DNA of 64,000 nt from Acinetobacter sp. SFB. Its GTDB lineage: Bacteria > Pseudomonadota > Gammaproteobacteria > Pseudomonadales > Moraxellaceae. The translations under genes were made by a program, and so were the position numbers. Below, one piece after another: positions 46,607-55,780 of this stretch; position 1 is the first letter of the stretch, and each line of letters begins with the position of its first letter. The stretch lies in contig NZ_LSZH01000016.1 in assembly GCF_001647545.1 (NCBI RefSeq), positions 1 through 64,000 on the forward strand, written 5' to 3'. The notes under the pieces were generated by a model. The model was not told where the DNA came from. It ran no database searches and saw only the letters and a list, made by a program, of their open reading frames with translations.

Positions 46607-47596
46607 TTAGACCACTTTCATTTTCAAGGTTTGCGACGGTAGGCAACCATAGCGTTTTTTATACCGACTGGAAAAATGGCCCAAGCTTTGAATGCCGTTT
46701 TGAAAAAGAATATCCGTCACGGTATCGCTGAATTGGCTGTTCAGTAAGGCTTGATGCACCCCTTGCAGACGCTGATCTCGAATATATTCCAGCGGCGTTT
46801 GTTGACAGTACTGATTAAAGCTTTTTTGCAAAGTACGGCTGCTAACCCCGCAAAAAATACTCAGTTCAGCAAGTGAAATCTGTGATTGAAGATGTTGCTG
46901 TATATATTGCTGTGCTTTTCGCATATAGCTGGGCATGACTTCTTGTCTGCGTTCATTGAGTTGATGACTGTAATTATTAGGAACTTTCAGTAAAATTAAT
47001 TCAATCAAATACTGGGTAAAACTGGCTGAAATAAAGCTCCAGTTTTGAATATTATAATATGCGTGACAGAGGTAATTCAGTGTTTCAACAATTGAGTTTA
47101 GAGCTTCTGTTGTACATGATAAGCCGCTATCAAATACTAAGGATTCTGTACCGGTATAGCCCAACATTTTACACAGCTGTGTTTCAACATCCTGCTGTGT
47201 CAGTTTGAGAATAATATTGCGGCAGCGGTGATTGGTCATGATTCGGTTTTGGATATGCGGATGTGTCACCGTCATCATGCCATGTGACTGCAGCACCTGA
47301 TTTTGTTCATGTTCAACTTTACATTGTCCTTCAAGATTGATGCGAAACAAATAATGAGGAGATGTTTCATCGATCGTGATTACCACAGCCGCGCTGTATT
47401 TAAGATCATATAAAGCCGAATTTCCAAAGCTAAATCCATTCAGGCGAGTATTCAAACTGGAATCTGCCTCTACATCAAATTGATGGGGGCACAAATAATG
47501 ACTGATTTTATCCTTAATGATGTGATAGTCATCTGAATTAAAAAGTAAAAACTTATCCAGATAATGCAAATGGCTCAAATTTAAACGCTGATTCAT
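46607..47596 (-). CDS. AraC-family transcriptional regulator
   Basis: This is a regulator of about 330 residues with an N-terminal AraC-binding-like ligand domain and a C-terminal double helix-turn-helix (AQQYIQQHLQSQISLAELSI, FCGVSSRTLQKSFNQY, GIQSLGHFSSRYKKRYGCLP). The layout resembles regulators of aromatic catabolism such as FeaR, CbdS or XylS. The ATG at 47596 has GGAG upstream; a longer frame would start at a TTG at 47638. It stands between the opine-dehydrogenase-like pair and the MFS gene, and probably regulates one of these. Confidence 0.87.
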   Translation of the reverse strand: MNQRLNLSHLHYLDKFLLFNSDDYHIIKDKISHYLCPHQFDVEADSSLNTRLNGFSFGNSALYDLKYSAAVVITIDETSPHYLFRINLEGQCKVEHEQNQVLQSHGMMTVTHPHIQNRIMTNHRCRNIILKLTQQDVETQLCKMLGYTGTESLVFDSGLSCTTEALNSIVETLNYLCHAYYNIQNWSFISASFTQYLIELILLKVPNNYSHQLNERRQEVMPSYMRKAQQYIQQHLQSQISLAELSIFCGVSSRTLQKSFNQYCQQTPLEYIRDQRLQGVHQALLNSQFSDTVTDILFQNGIQSLGHFSSRYKKRYGCLPSQTLKMKVV

Positions 47597-47693
47597 CTCT
47601 GCACTCCATTGATTCCATTCTTCAGAATTAAAAGGCAAGAGCTCACTAGACCGAATCAGCTCTTGCTTGACTGTTAACTTCTAAGGGCTGGGC

Positions 47694-49046
47694 TTAAACA
47701 GAGTGTTCCTGCTGCATACTTGCGCTAAAGGCTTTGCACCCTTTTTTCAATAAAATAAAGGCCAATACACATGCGCAAGCACCAACAATCGACAATGACA
47801 TCCCCATCATCAGCGGGTTTGCAAAGATTTTATCTGTAATTAATGCCACCAAAGTCGTCCCGATTCCAACAGCGACTAAATTACTGATCAGCAGAAATAC
47901 CGCCGAAATCTGCGCACGCAGCTGGTTAGGTGCCAGCATTTGCATGGCTGTGGTGGAAATTGGCATGGGAAAAGATGCAAAAAACATCGCTGGAACCAAT
48001 AACGTCACAGACAGCCACAGTTCAGACACTTGGGTAAAAGCAATCATCGGGATGATTAAACCTACAATGCCGATAACACCGGTGATCATTGGCGAATCTT
48101 TTCTACCTTTTTGAATAAACCAGTCATTTAACCAGCCTGCACAAAATACGCCCAAGGTATTTGCCACCAGCATGACCGTCCCTAGCATATAGCCAGCTTC
48201 TGTTGGAGTTAAGCCATATTTGCGCATATAAAACGCTGGTGTCCAACTGATGAGACAGTACAGCGCCATGGCATAAAAGGTAAAACCAAAATAATGACAG
48301 CCAAAAGTAGTGCGATGTTTTTTAATAAACTTAAACGCTTTTTTCATGCTGGTTTTTTCAACTTGGCCTTGCGCATTTAAACGCTGACCTCTACGTTGCG
48401 GATCCCGTACCGTTAAAATAAACAGCAAGCCAATGAAAACACCTGGCAAACCCACAAGAATAAATGCCATTTGCCATGCTTTGATTGCACCTAACAGTGG
48501 TACTTCGATCAAGCTCATATTTTTCAATAAGCCAATCACATAGCCGCCAACCAAAAAGGCAATCCCTCCACCAACGAATGACCCGCTGGAATAAACAGCG
48601 ACAGCACGCCCTAGTTTATCCTTGCTGAACATATCACTGAACATCGAATATGCGGCTGGTGATAATGCTGCTTCTCCCACGCCCACCCCCATCCGACTGA
48701 AGAAAAGTTGAATGAAGCTCTTACTTAATCCGCAAATTGCAGTAGCAATACTCCAAAATACAATTCCAACAGCAATAATTTTAGGACGTGAAAAACGGTC
48801 TGCCAGATAAGCTAAAGGCAATCCCATAAATGCATAAAACAATGAAAATGCTAAACCATGCAATAAGCTGAACTGGGTATCTGATAAATTTAAATCGGCT
48901 TTAATCGGCTCAATCATCAATGCCAAAATTTGACGGTCAATAAACGAAAAAATATAAGCCAGCATGCATAGCAATACCACATACCATGCATATACATTTG
49001 ATTTTTTACTGACCGCGGCAGCCTGATCATTGATAGAACTATTCAT
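47694..49046 (-). CDS. MFS transporter (Spinster-like branch)
   Basis: This is a 450-residue major facilitator with twelve predicted membrane helices. Motif A after helix 2 reads GLPLAYLADRFSRPKIIAVG and the first helix carries YIFSFIDRQILALMIEPIK. The Spinster-like branch of proteobacteria moves organic acids and often sits in aromatic catabolic clusters. AAGGATTAAGTGAC precedes the ATG. About 220-240 bases upstream lies the GTAT-N6-ATACC box also found at catB and the OprD porin, so co-control with the catechol genes is likely. Confidence 0.9.
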   Translation of the reverse strand: MNSSINDQAAAVSKKSNVYAWYVVLLCMLAYIFSFIDRQILALMIEPIKADLNLSDTQFSLLHGLAFSLFYAFMGLPLAYLADRFSRPKIIAVGIVFWSIATAICGLSKSFIQLFFSRMGVGVGEAALSPAAYSMFSDMFSKDKLGRAVAVYSSGSFVGGGIAFLVGGYVIGLLKNMSLIEVPLLGAIKAWQMAFILVGLPGVFIGLLFILTVRDPQRRGQRLNAQGQVEKTSMKKAFKFIKKHRTTFGCHYFGFTFYAMALYCLISWTPAFYMRKYGLTPTEAGYMLGTVMLVANTLGVFCAGWLNDWFIQKGRKDSPMITGVIGIVGLIIPMIAFTQVSELWLSVTLLVPAMFFASFPMPISTTAMQMLAPNQLRAQISAVFLLISNLVAVGIGTTLVALITDKIFANPLMMGMSLSIVGACACVLAFILLKKGCKAFSASMQQEHSV

Positions 49047-49240
49047 GTCACTTAATCCTTGTACGACGGCTTATATTCCTCATAAGCCCCTATTTCCTAC
49101 ACCCTTGACAGGGAAAATATTTCTTGATCACTATTATCAGAAATCTTTTACTTCTAGCCAAATTTTGCTTCTATTCAAGCTTATTTTTCGATTAGAATCC
49201 TGCAAATTTTTTTACATTCTTAATTTAATTATATTTACTT

Positions 49241-49283
49241 TTACGTGTAATATTCCATAACTTTTTAAGTATAAACTTATACC
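49241..49283 (-). promoter_or_regulatory. TTACGTGTAA and GTAT-N6-ATACC motifs upstream of the MFS gene
   Basis: TTACGTGTAA at 49241-49250 and GTAT-AAACTT-ATACC at 49269-49283 are the two motifs shared with other promoters of the catabolic region. The remaining bases to 49649 show nothing I can support. Confidence 0.45.
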
Positions 49284-49649
49284 TTTAGATAACTCCCTGT
49301 CGATTTTTGCGGAGAAATTTAATATAAATCAGTTAAAAAAATCACTGTTCAATCAAATTAGAAAATTGATTAATTCAGCACTTAAATTACCGCACTGTAG
49401 CCTTAAGTCAGCTAAAGCAAACCTTAAGCCTGCTGCTTTATTGCGGTTAGACGGACTGGTATTTTTAATTTGCGTATATAAAACCTGTTATTTCCAGCTA
49501 AGTTGCCAATAATAAAATAGGAGAGATGGCAGGTCTAATCAGCTTGACTCAATTCGATGCATTAATTCCAGAACTTCAAAGCTAGACTTATGTAGTTTAA
49601 AAAGGTAAAACAACATAAGCCTATGCTTTTTAAAAAATTAAAATAAATT

Positions 49650-50042
49650 TTAAGCTGTAAATGTTTCCTGCAGAAAGCGCCAATGCATTTGGTCCTGAAT
49701 TTCCTCAATCAATGCACAAGAACGACGAATTAATATCCCGGATTCTTTGGTATGCTTCTCTGTATAGGTCAAAACGATTGTATGTTCATTATGTGAAATA
49801 ATTTCTTCATCATAGATTTCAATTTTGATATCAGGCATTTTTCCTTGATTGTTGGCGAACAGCTGCTTCACTTCTTCAAATTTAAATTTTTTACCAGCCG
49901 CCCCCACCATTTCAAAATCTTCAGAAAAATGTTTAATTAATAAAGGTAAATCTTCAGCGCTATTTACCCCGCTGAAAATTTTTTCAATCAGTACATGCAT
50001 GGTATGAATGCTTTCAATGGCTTTCTCTGCAGAAAGTGTCAT
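49650..50042 (-). CDS. SnoaL/NTF2-fold protein of unknown function
   Basis: This is a 130-residue single-domain protein of the nuclear-transport-factor-2-like fold. LIKHFSEDFEMVGAAGKKF and the strands HTIVLTYTEKHTKESGILIRRSCALIEEIQ are characteristic. It is found alone with AAGGAAATTGAT before the ATG and TTACATGTAA about 50 bases upstream. A role in the indole-acetate or opine-like pathway is possible, for example as the missing small protein of the iac route, but the sequence does not prove it. Confidence 0.75.
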   Translation of the reverse strand: MTLSAEKAIESIHTMHVLIEKIFSGVNSAEDLPLLIKHFSEDFEMVGAAGKKFKFEEVKQLFANNQGKMPDIKIEIYDEEIISHNEHTIVLTYTEKHTKESGILIRRSCALIEEIQDQMHWRFLQETFTA

Positions 50043-50087
50043 ATCAATTTCCTTATATTTAATGTTGACCCGTACAATAAAACAAAA

Positions 50088-50097
50088 TTACATGTAA
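50088..50097 (-). promoter_or_regulatory. TTACATGTAA palindrome upstream of the SnoaL-like gene
   Basis: A perfect ten-base palindrome 46 bases upstream of the ATG, with variants at three other promoters of this region (35447, 43770, 49241). Confidence 0.4.
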
Positions 50098-50180
50098 AAT
50101 TCAATATATTTATTAGGCATATTTTATAAATCAAAAGATGAGCATTTTTTCTGACTACTTTCTATACCAAAAATTTACGG

Positions 50181-50460
50181 CACTGTTGCAAATAGCCGCT
50201 GATGGTAAGCTCAATAGTTTTTAGCTCAAGGTTCAGCATATGTATCCCGTCCAGGGTCAGCAATTTTCAGGGTGAGATCATCCTTTGGGCTGTGCGCTGT
50301 TATTGTAACTATGGCATCAGCTATCGTGAACTTGAGGCAATGCTTGTCGAACGTGGGGGGATTTAGCCTAGTGTTTTCTTGGAAAAATTTAAATCATGTG
50401 AAGAAGTGGCAAATTCCACGGGTGATCAATACGGATAAACTGGGAAAATCAAGTTCTGCT
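50181..50460 (+). mobile_element. Left end and broken transposase of an IS6-family element
   Basis: The left inverted repeat GGCACTGTTGCAAA is at 50181-50194. It is followed by an ATG (50240) that reads MYPVQGQQF. After a one-base slip in a T run the frame continues QGEIILWAVRCYCNYGIS and YRELEAMLVERGG, the unmistakable N-terminus of IS6/IS26 transposases. After a large internal loss comes NHVKKWQIPRVINTDKLG, the catalytic-domain segment. The element therefore has a frameshift and a deletion and is dead. Its orientation is the same as the element end at base 82. Confidence 0.85.
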
Positions 50461-50540
50461 TTGTCTGAGCTAGTGGCGGGAATTGAGAACTTTATTTCTA
50501 TTGCGACGAGTTTGTCTGACGGTAAAGGGATTGGCTGGAA

Positions 50541-50792
50541 TGTTATGATCATAGAGATCATAGAAATTCCAATTCAAAGGCCTAGAAACTAGAAAGACAT
50601 AAAAAGCTATCGCGACCAGAAAAAGAAGACTCATACCTTCAAAATACAGACCTTAATTTATTATAAAACAATGTTATGATCATAGAGATCACAGAAATTC
50701 CAATTCAAAGGCCTAGAAAGACAAAAAAGCTATCGCGACCAGAAAAAGAAGACTCATACCTTCAAAATACAGACCTTAATTTATTATAAAAC
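50541..50792. repeat. Tandem duplication of a 121-131-base unit
   Basis: Unit 1 spans 50541-50671 and unit 2 spans 50672-50792. They differ by one substitution (TCATAG versus TCACAG) and by small deletions around CTAGAAACTAGAAAGACAT. High identity suggests a recent event inside an already decayed element. Confidence 0.9.
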
Positions 50793-50853
50793 TCAGCAAG
50801 TACCGAGTTTATGTACCGGTCGTAGTGTTGTACATGGTGGTGAGTTATTTTAA
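50541..50853 (+). mobile_element. IS5-family transposase fragment containing a tandem duplication
   Basis: The text ITEIPIQRPRK and, in another frame, SYRDQKKKTHTFKIQTLIYY followed by GGELF is the central DDE region of IS5-family transposases (D..E.PIQRP...K..YSGKKK.H..K.Q). The first part occurs twice because units 50541-50671 and 50672-50792 are near-identical (about 131 and 121 bases). Frameshifts remain, so no enzyme is made. Confidence 0.65.
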
Positions 50854-51090
50854 CGAAATTTAAAGCTAAAACATTAAAATTCCTTTATTTCAACTGATAA
50901 AGGCAATCAGAAAGTCAATAAAACAAGAATAGGAGTTGAATAGGTATTTGGCAGTCTGAAAACCTTCAAAATCCTTCGAAGAGCATGATTGAAATAGAGG
51001 TAAAAATTATTTTAAGATTCAATTTAATTGCTGCAATTCATAACACTTAACGAATAAAAAAAATGATTGATTAAAGAATTTTAATATAAT

Positions 51091-52314
51091 CTATCCAAAA
51101 TTCATCCCTGGTCTTTCTGTATATTCATGTATATAACTCCCCCACCACTGCATCATTTCTCTACGCTGGTTCATATACTCAGCATGATTATAACTTGCGC
51201 GGGTTTTATTTTTATCTGTATGCGACAACTGCGCTTCAATCCAATTTTGTTGAAATAAACCCGATTCATTTAATATAGTACTAAATGTCGATCTTAAACC
51301 ATGAGATGACAGTTCATTCTTACTATATCCCATTTTACGTATTACTGTATTTAGCGTATTAAAATGAATCGGTTTGTCTTTATATCGCGGGCTTGAAAAT
51401 ACATACTTTTCACCATGAGACCACTCAAGTGCTGATTTTATAATACAAATAGCCTGATCTGATAAAGGCACCAAAAAATCAGGAATCTCATGACCTAAAA
51501 TGACTTTACGTCTAAACTGCTTAATATGTAATGCCGGGATTCTCCATATTTTATTTTCTATATCAAAGTGATGTGGCTCACTAAGAAGTAATTCAGTGCC
51601 CCGGACTCCTGTATATAATTTAAGCCATAAGGCTTTTTTAATAAGGGTATGGGTATTTACTTGATTTAATTTATTTATGAATTTTGGAATATCATGCGAT
51701 TTTAAATAAGGATAGTTTCTCTTAATCTTATTATTTACCAATATTTTATTTAAACCATTTGCGATATTATATTCACAATATCCCATCGCTACAGCATAAT
51801 CATAAATTTGATTTAAATAACTGTAAGCTTTTTTAACCGGTTCTTTTACTTCTCTAAATTCAATTTTTTTTATTACTGTTACTAAATCATATCGCTTCAC
51901 TTCTTCAAATGCTATATCACCTAATTCTGGATATATATCATTAGATAAACATTTTCTTGCTAATTGAATAACCCCACAACGTGGCTCATCACTAAAAGAA
52001 TTTCTTATTTTAAATTCTAACCATTCCTCACAAATATCTTGGAAAGATTTTATTTTTTTATTACTTATACTTTTAAGAGTGTAATTGTTTAATTTAAATT
52101 CGTCTCGTGCAAACCTTGCATCTTTTAATAACATTGAAGGATACATACCCAGTTTTATTCTTGATCGCTTGCTTGATCCTTCTACAGAATATCGATAGCT
52201 CCATGACTTACGTCCATTCGGTTCAATTTTCAGGCTCAGGCCTTCATCATCTGCTAAAAAGTAGATTTTATCCTTCGGTTTGGCTTGGCGAACCTTAAAT
52301 TCTGTAAGACTCAT
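51091..52314 (-). CDS. P4-type tyrosine recombinase (phage/island integrase)
   Basis: This integrase of about 407 residues has the N-terminal DUF4102 arm-binding domain (MSLTEFKVRQAKPKDKIYFL, then DDEGLSLKIEPNGRKSWSYRY). The core-binding domain follows, then the catalytic residues: Arg in LYTGVRGTELL (about residue 237), His-x-x-Arg in SHGLRSTFS, His in AQLSHTDKNK and Tyr in RASYNHAEY. All are present, so it may be active. I chose the ATG at 52314 because P4 integrases begin at this MSLT motif; a GTG at 52341 gives nine extra residues. No tRNA or direct repeat for an attachment site was recognised. Confidence 0.92.
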   Translation of the reverse strand: MSLTEFKVRQAKPKDKIYFLADDEGLSLKIEPNGRKSWSYRYSVEGSSKRSRIKLGMYPSMLLKDARFARDEFKLNNYTLKSISNKKIKSFQDICEEWLEFKIRNSFSDEPRCGVIQLARKCLSNDIYPELGDIAFEEVKRYDLVTVIKKIEFREVKEPVKKAYSYLNQIYDYAVAMGYCEYNIANGLNKILVNNKIKRNYPYLKSHDIPKFINKLNQVNTHTLIKKALWLKLYTGVRGTELLLSEPHHFDIENKIWRIPALHIKQFRRKVILGHEIPDFLVPLSDQAICIIKSALEWSHGEKYVFSSPRYKDKPIHFNTLNTVIRKMGYSKNELSSHGLRSTFSTILNESGLFQQNWIEAQLSHTDKNKTRASYNHAEYMNQRREMMQWWGSYIHEYTERPGMNFG

Positions 52315-52369
52315 AAAATTGCATGGAACCACTAATGACACTAGAGAGTTGGATTATATCAAAATAAAC

Positions 52370-52412
52370 ATACTTTTATATGATGCGTATGATACGCATC
52401 ATATAAAAGTAT
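52370..52412. promoter_or_regulatory. 43-base perfect palindrome upstream of the integrase gene
   Basis: Arms of 21 bases (ATACTTTTATATGATGCGTAT and its exact complement) surround a single central G. It begins about 55 bases upstream of the integrase start and contains nested ATGATGCGTAT/ATACGCATCAT. It may be an autoregulatory operator or a recombination directionality site. Confidence 0.75.
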
Positions 52413-52872
52413 AATTTATTGTTATTTAATGGTTTTATTTAGATTTAAATAGTTTTAGTAACCAAGCTAGTAACCAGCTTAGCAACCCTGAAAATAATCT
52501 GAGGAAGTGCTGACTCGGGATCTAATTCATTTTTTATTTGAACCCTGACTTTTATAGTCATTTTTGCATAGATCAAAAATAAATTTCAGATATGAAATTT
52601 TTCTAAATTTATAGGCGAAGAGTGTCTGGAATGAGTGGATATTTAATCAATGAAGATTCATATATACAAATGAGGCAGTTAAACGGCCATGTCCAGACTT
52701 AGGCCAGATCACTCACTGTAAATATTAAGTAGTTTTGATAAGAGATAATGAAAGCAGCGACTGGATAGACAGAAGAAATGGCTATTGCAGATGTGGGTGA
52801 GGCAGCTTAACAATACAGCTGCCTCGAATCTAGTATAAGGGAGGATGAGTAATCGACTAAAAAATTAACCCA
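52413..52872. other. Non-coding gap with short repeats and a hairpin
   Basis: A 12-base unit is repeated three times with small changes at 52457-52492 (AGTAACCAAGCT, AGTAACCAGCTT, AGCAACCCTG), possibly integrase arm sites. A hairpin GAGGCAGCT - nine bases - AGCTGCCTC at 52799-52825 lies 48 bases past the end of the surface operon and may be its terminator. No gene is visible. Confidence 0.5.
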
Positions 52873-55776
52873 TCATTGCATTTTAATTCCGAAGTACAGT
52901 GATTTTTCCTGTTGCGATAATAGTTCTTTTAAAATTGCCTTAATTTTTGCCGTTCCATCATCTTCAATTTTATTGTTGCTACTGTCGGTAATGTCTTGAC
53001 CATTACTACCCACGATGGGCAATATTTTAGCAAGTGCCCACTGCTTGGTATAAGCCGGGTACATATCGTTAATCACCACATTACTTAAGGCTGCACTTCC
53101 GGTATTTTTCACCATAATTCGATAAATTAGACACTGATTAGGCTTTAAATTTTCATTTTGTACAGTATACGTCGCATTTATCACTGCTGAAACATTTGTC
53201 ATACTGCAATTTTCAACTTTGACCTGAGATTTCAGAATTTTTAACTGATTGGGACTGACCGTAATCAAGTCGGTATTATTTAAATCAACTAATGATATTT
53301 CTTTCGCTATATTATCCGGTTTAACTGTCAATTTAACCTGACTATTCATGCCGTTAGTTGCTGTTGCAGGCGCTTCAGCTTTTATCAATAAAGTCACTGA
53401 TTTGTTTGGCTCGATAATATTGCTTAATTCTGTCTCTACCCCAGAGAGTAAGGTATCTCCCGCATCTAGCGTATCATTACCATTTTTATCTAGAAATAAT
53501 GAATATAAGAAGCCATCATTGCCATTTACAGGATTGATGCTGATTTTTGCTTTAGTTTCATTTTCTACCCCATAGTTGGTTAAACGGTGCAAAAATACAT
53601 ATGTTCCACCCACACCAACTTGTGCAACCTGATTATTGGTAAGTTCAAGTAATCGTTTTGATGGTGAGGGAGTAACCGCATCAAGAATAACGTCACCTAA
53701 GCCGGATTGAAGCGATTCAATTGCAAACCAAATATTGGTTTTAGCCGTCGTAGATGGATAGACTGTAATCACTGCACAAACTTGCGCTGTTGTATTTGCT
53801 GCAACATTCAGTTGAGTAATTTGCTGACTACTTACCCCCGTTTTACACTGCGCAAGATCCGCTTTATAAAATTCAATTTTTAAACCAGCAGTAAAGGGCA
53901 TAATACTATTTTTAACCAAGCTTGAATACTCACCCGTCGCCAGTGTTGGCTCAATTTTGCTACTGGATGCATACAGCTGATAATCCTGTGCCAAACCGCC
54001 GTAATTTTGAATATTGAGCGGAAAATAAACTTTGCTGTTACTGTCTGATACTTGAGTCCAGAGAGGTGTAGAACCTGTTCTACCCTCTTTTGCAATGATA
54101 AACATGCCAATACCTGTTTCTGTTACAGGTGCACCGGTTTTGTTATTGGACAGATCAGTTTTAGTAGCCATCATTGTTTTTACAGTGGATGTATTATTTC
54201 CAGGAATCAGATCCTGCATCTTCGTGGTTTCAATAATGGCTGTATTTTCTACAAAACCCGTACTTGTAGTATCTGTATCGGTGACTTTTAAATTTTTAAC
54301 CGTAAAGGTGTATTTCGCATTGGCGGGAATATCACCTAAACTTAAACCACTCCCTACAGTACTGCTCAACAGTGCAGTTAGTGCATTGGCATCGGTCCAA
54401 GTCGAAGGACAAGCCTTACTGGTACCATTGGTTAAATCTTCACAGATCAGACTGGTTTGATTTGCAGCATTCCCGCTCGTCACTCTGAGTAAATTTTTGA
54501 AATTATCTCGCAGAATCACACCATCTGCCTGCACGGCAGTATTGTTAGTAATATTCAGTTTATAAGAAATCAGGTTATCTTTTTGAACCACCGATTCTGG
54601 TGTTAAGCTTTTGACGACCGCCAAATCAATATCATCTTCTTGGATCTTGAGATCAAATTTGACATCTGCACTTACATTGCCGCAAGTACTCAAATTAGTG
54701 GAAACAGCTTTACTGTTCGCATCCAGCGCAAATTCAAACGGTAGATTGATATCAGTATTGGTTTGGGTATTGCCAAAAATTTTAATTACCAAATCATTGA
54801 CCTGAACCCCTTTGGTATAATCCAAGGTAGCGTTATAGACTGGGGTGTAATTAAAAGTTACTTTGTCTGGATTTGCGGTCACCAAACTATCTGCTGAACC
54901 CAATTCAACCAAGCCTGATGCAGTTTGCTTATATAATCTGTAATTTTTGCCATATACCGCTTTAGTCTGAGCATAAGCCGCCGGATATTCAATTTTAAAT
55001 TGCAGGGTAGGCATATCACTCTGACTTAAAATTTGTCCCACAATATTAAAAGGTACAGAATGAGTCTTTCCTGTTGCATCCTCACCTTCGTAAAAACGCC
55101 CCGAAGCCGCACTAAATTCGACTGCAGGTTTTAATTTTAATGAAATATCATCAATAAAATTACCGAAGGTTACATTACTATATTTTGTTGCAGCGAAGAT
55201 AAAGTCATAGATACCGCTATCAACTGAAACAGTGGCTTTAGCTCCGCTAGGGTTGGCATCTACCCATGTCCAGAGTTTAGTAGACTGCTGTGCGCCAATT
55301 GTCTGTAACTGAGTAAAACCTAGACGATCTGCCTTTACGTTCCCGATATAAAAAGTAGCCTCTTCCGTACTGCTTAATCGGGCTGCATGCCTGAAATTCC
55401 ACTCAAACTCTTCGCCTTTTATCAAACATACGGGCTGATACAGTGCCGATGCATCCTCAGCATTAAGTTCAGCATATTGGTTATTGGTATTTGCTGTCCC
55501 CCAATCCGCCGTTGCATTGCCATCTGGCCCTTTACCGCGCCAAATTTCAATTAATTTAGGGGTTTTGTGAGTAGTTTTCCAACCTTCCACTGCCGTTTCA
55601 GCAAACTGCTGATAACTGCTGCTCAACGTGGGTTGGTTAAAACTTAAATTAATAAAACTGCGCTGAATTTTCACTTTATTGGTATCCGCTGCAGCATCTG
55701 CCGCATTGACCTCAGCTATACCACCTACCATTAAAACTGAAGATGCCAAAACATGAGGTAAATATCGCTTGATCAT
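52873..55776 (-). CDS. Large secreted DUF11-type surface protein
   Basis: This is a 967-residue exported protein with a signal peptide ending near EVNAA (residue 25). Residues 40-210 form a beta-rich domain with GWKTTHKTPKLIEIWRGKG, QYAELNAEDASALYQ and WTWVDANPSG, a pattern seen in bacterial adhesins. A DUF11-like segment is near 389 (VVKSLTPESVVQKDNLISYK, ITNNTAVQADGVILRDNF). From about 700 the module LLELTNNQVAQVGVGGTYVF with the calcium-loop-like DKNGNDTLDAGD (about 762) leads to a C-terminal CLIYRIMVKNTGSAALSNVV segment. This C-terminal half resembles the gene at 62965. It starts four bases after the OmpA-like gene and is the last gene of the operon. Surface attachment is inferred. Confidence 0.85.
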   Translation of the reverse strand: MIKRYLPHVLASSVLMVGGIAEVNAADAAADTNKVKIQRSFINLSFNQPTLSSSYQQFAETAVEGWKTTHKTPKLIEIWRGKGPDGNATADWGTANTNNQYAELNAEDASALYQPVCLIKGEEFEWNFRHAARLSSTEEATFYIGNVKADRLGFTQLQTIGAQQSTKLWTWVDANPSGAKATVSVDSGIYDFIFAATKYSNVTFGNFIDDISLKLKPAVEFSAASGRFYEGEDATGKTHSVPFNIVGQILSQSDMPTLQFKIEYPAAYAQTKAVYGKNYRLYKQTASGLVELGSADSLVTANPDKVTFNYTPVYNATLDYTKGVQVNDLVIKIFGNTQTNTDINLPFEFALDANSKAVSTNLSTCGNVSADVKFDLKIQEDDIDLAVVKSLTPESVVQKDNLISYKLNITNNTAVQADGVILRDNFKNLLRVTSGNAANQTSLICEDLTNGTSKACPSTWTDANALTALLSSTVGSGLSLGDIPANAKYTFTVKNLKVTDTDTTSTGFVENTAIIETTKMQDLIPGNNTSTVKTMMATKTDLSNNKTGAPVTETGIGMFIIAKEGRTGSTPLWTQVSDSNSKVYFPLNIQNYGGLAQDYQLYASSSKIEPTLATGEYSSLVKNSIMPFTAGLKIEFYKADLAQCKTGVSSQQITQLNVAANTTAQVCAVITVYPSTTAKTNIWFAIESLQSGLGDVILDAVTPSPSKRLLELTNNQVAQVGVGGTYVFLHRLTNYGVENETKAKISINPVNGNDGFLYSLFLDKNGNDTLDAGDTLLSGVETELSNIIEPNKSVTLLIKAEAPATATNGMNSQVKLTVKPDNIAKEISLVDLNNTDLITVSPNQLKILKSQVKVENCSMTNVSAVINATYTVQNENLKPNQCLIYRIMVKNTGSAALSNVVINDMYPAYTKQWALAKILPIVGSNGQDITDSSNNKIEDDGTAKIKAILKELLSQQEKSLYFGIKMQ

Positions 55777-55780
55777 AATG

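Noticed and set aside
50272..50592. 106-codon ORF as an intact gene
   Set aside because: It is a chance join of IS6 and IS5 transposase fragments in mixed frames.
50541..50792. CRISPR-like repeat array
   Set aside because: There are only two long adjacent units without spacers, and they carry transposase sequence; it is a tandem duplication.
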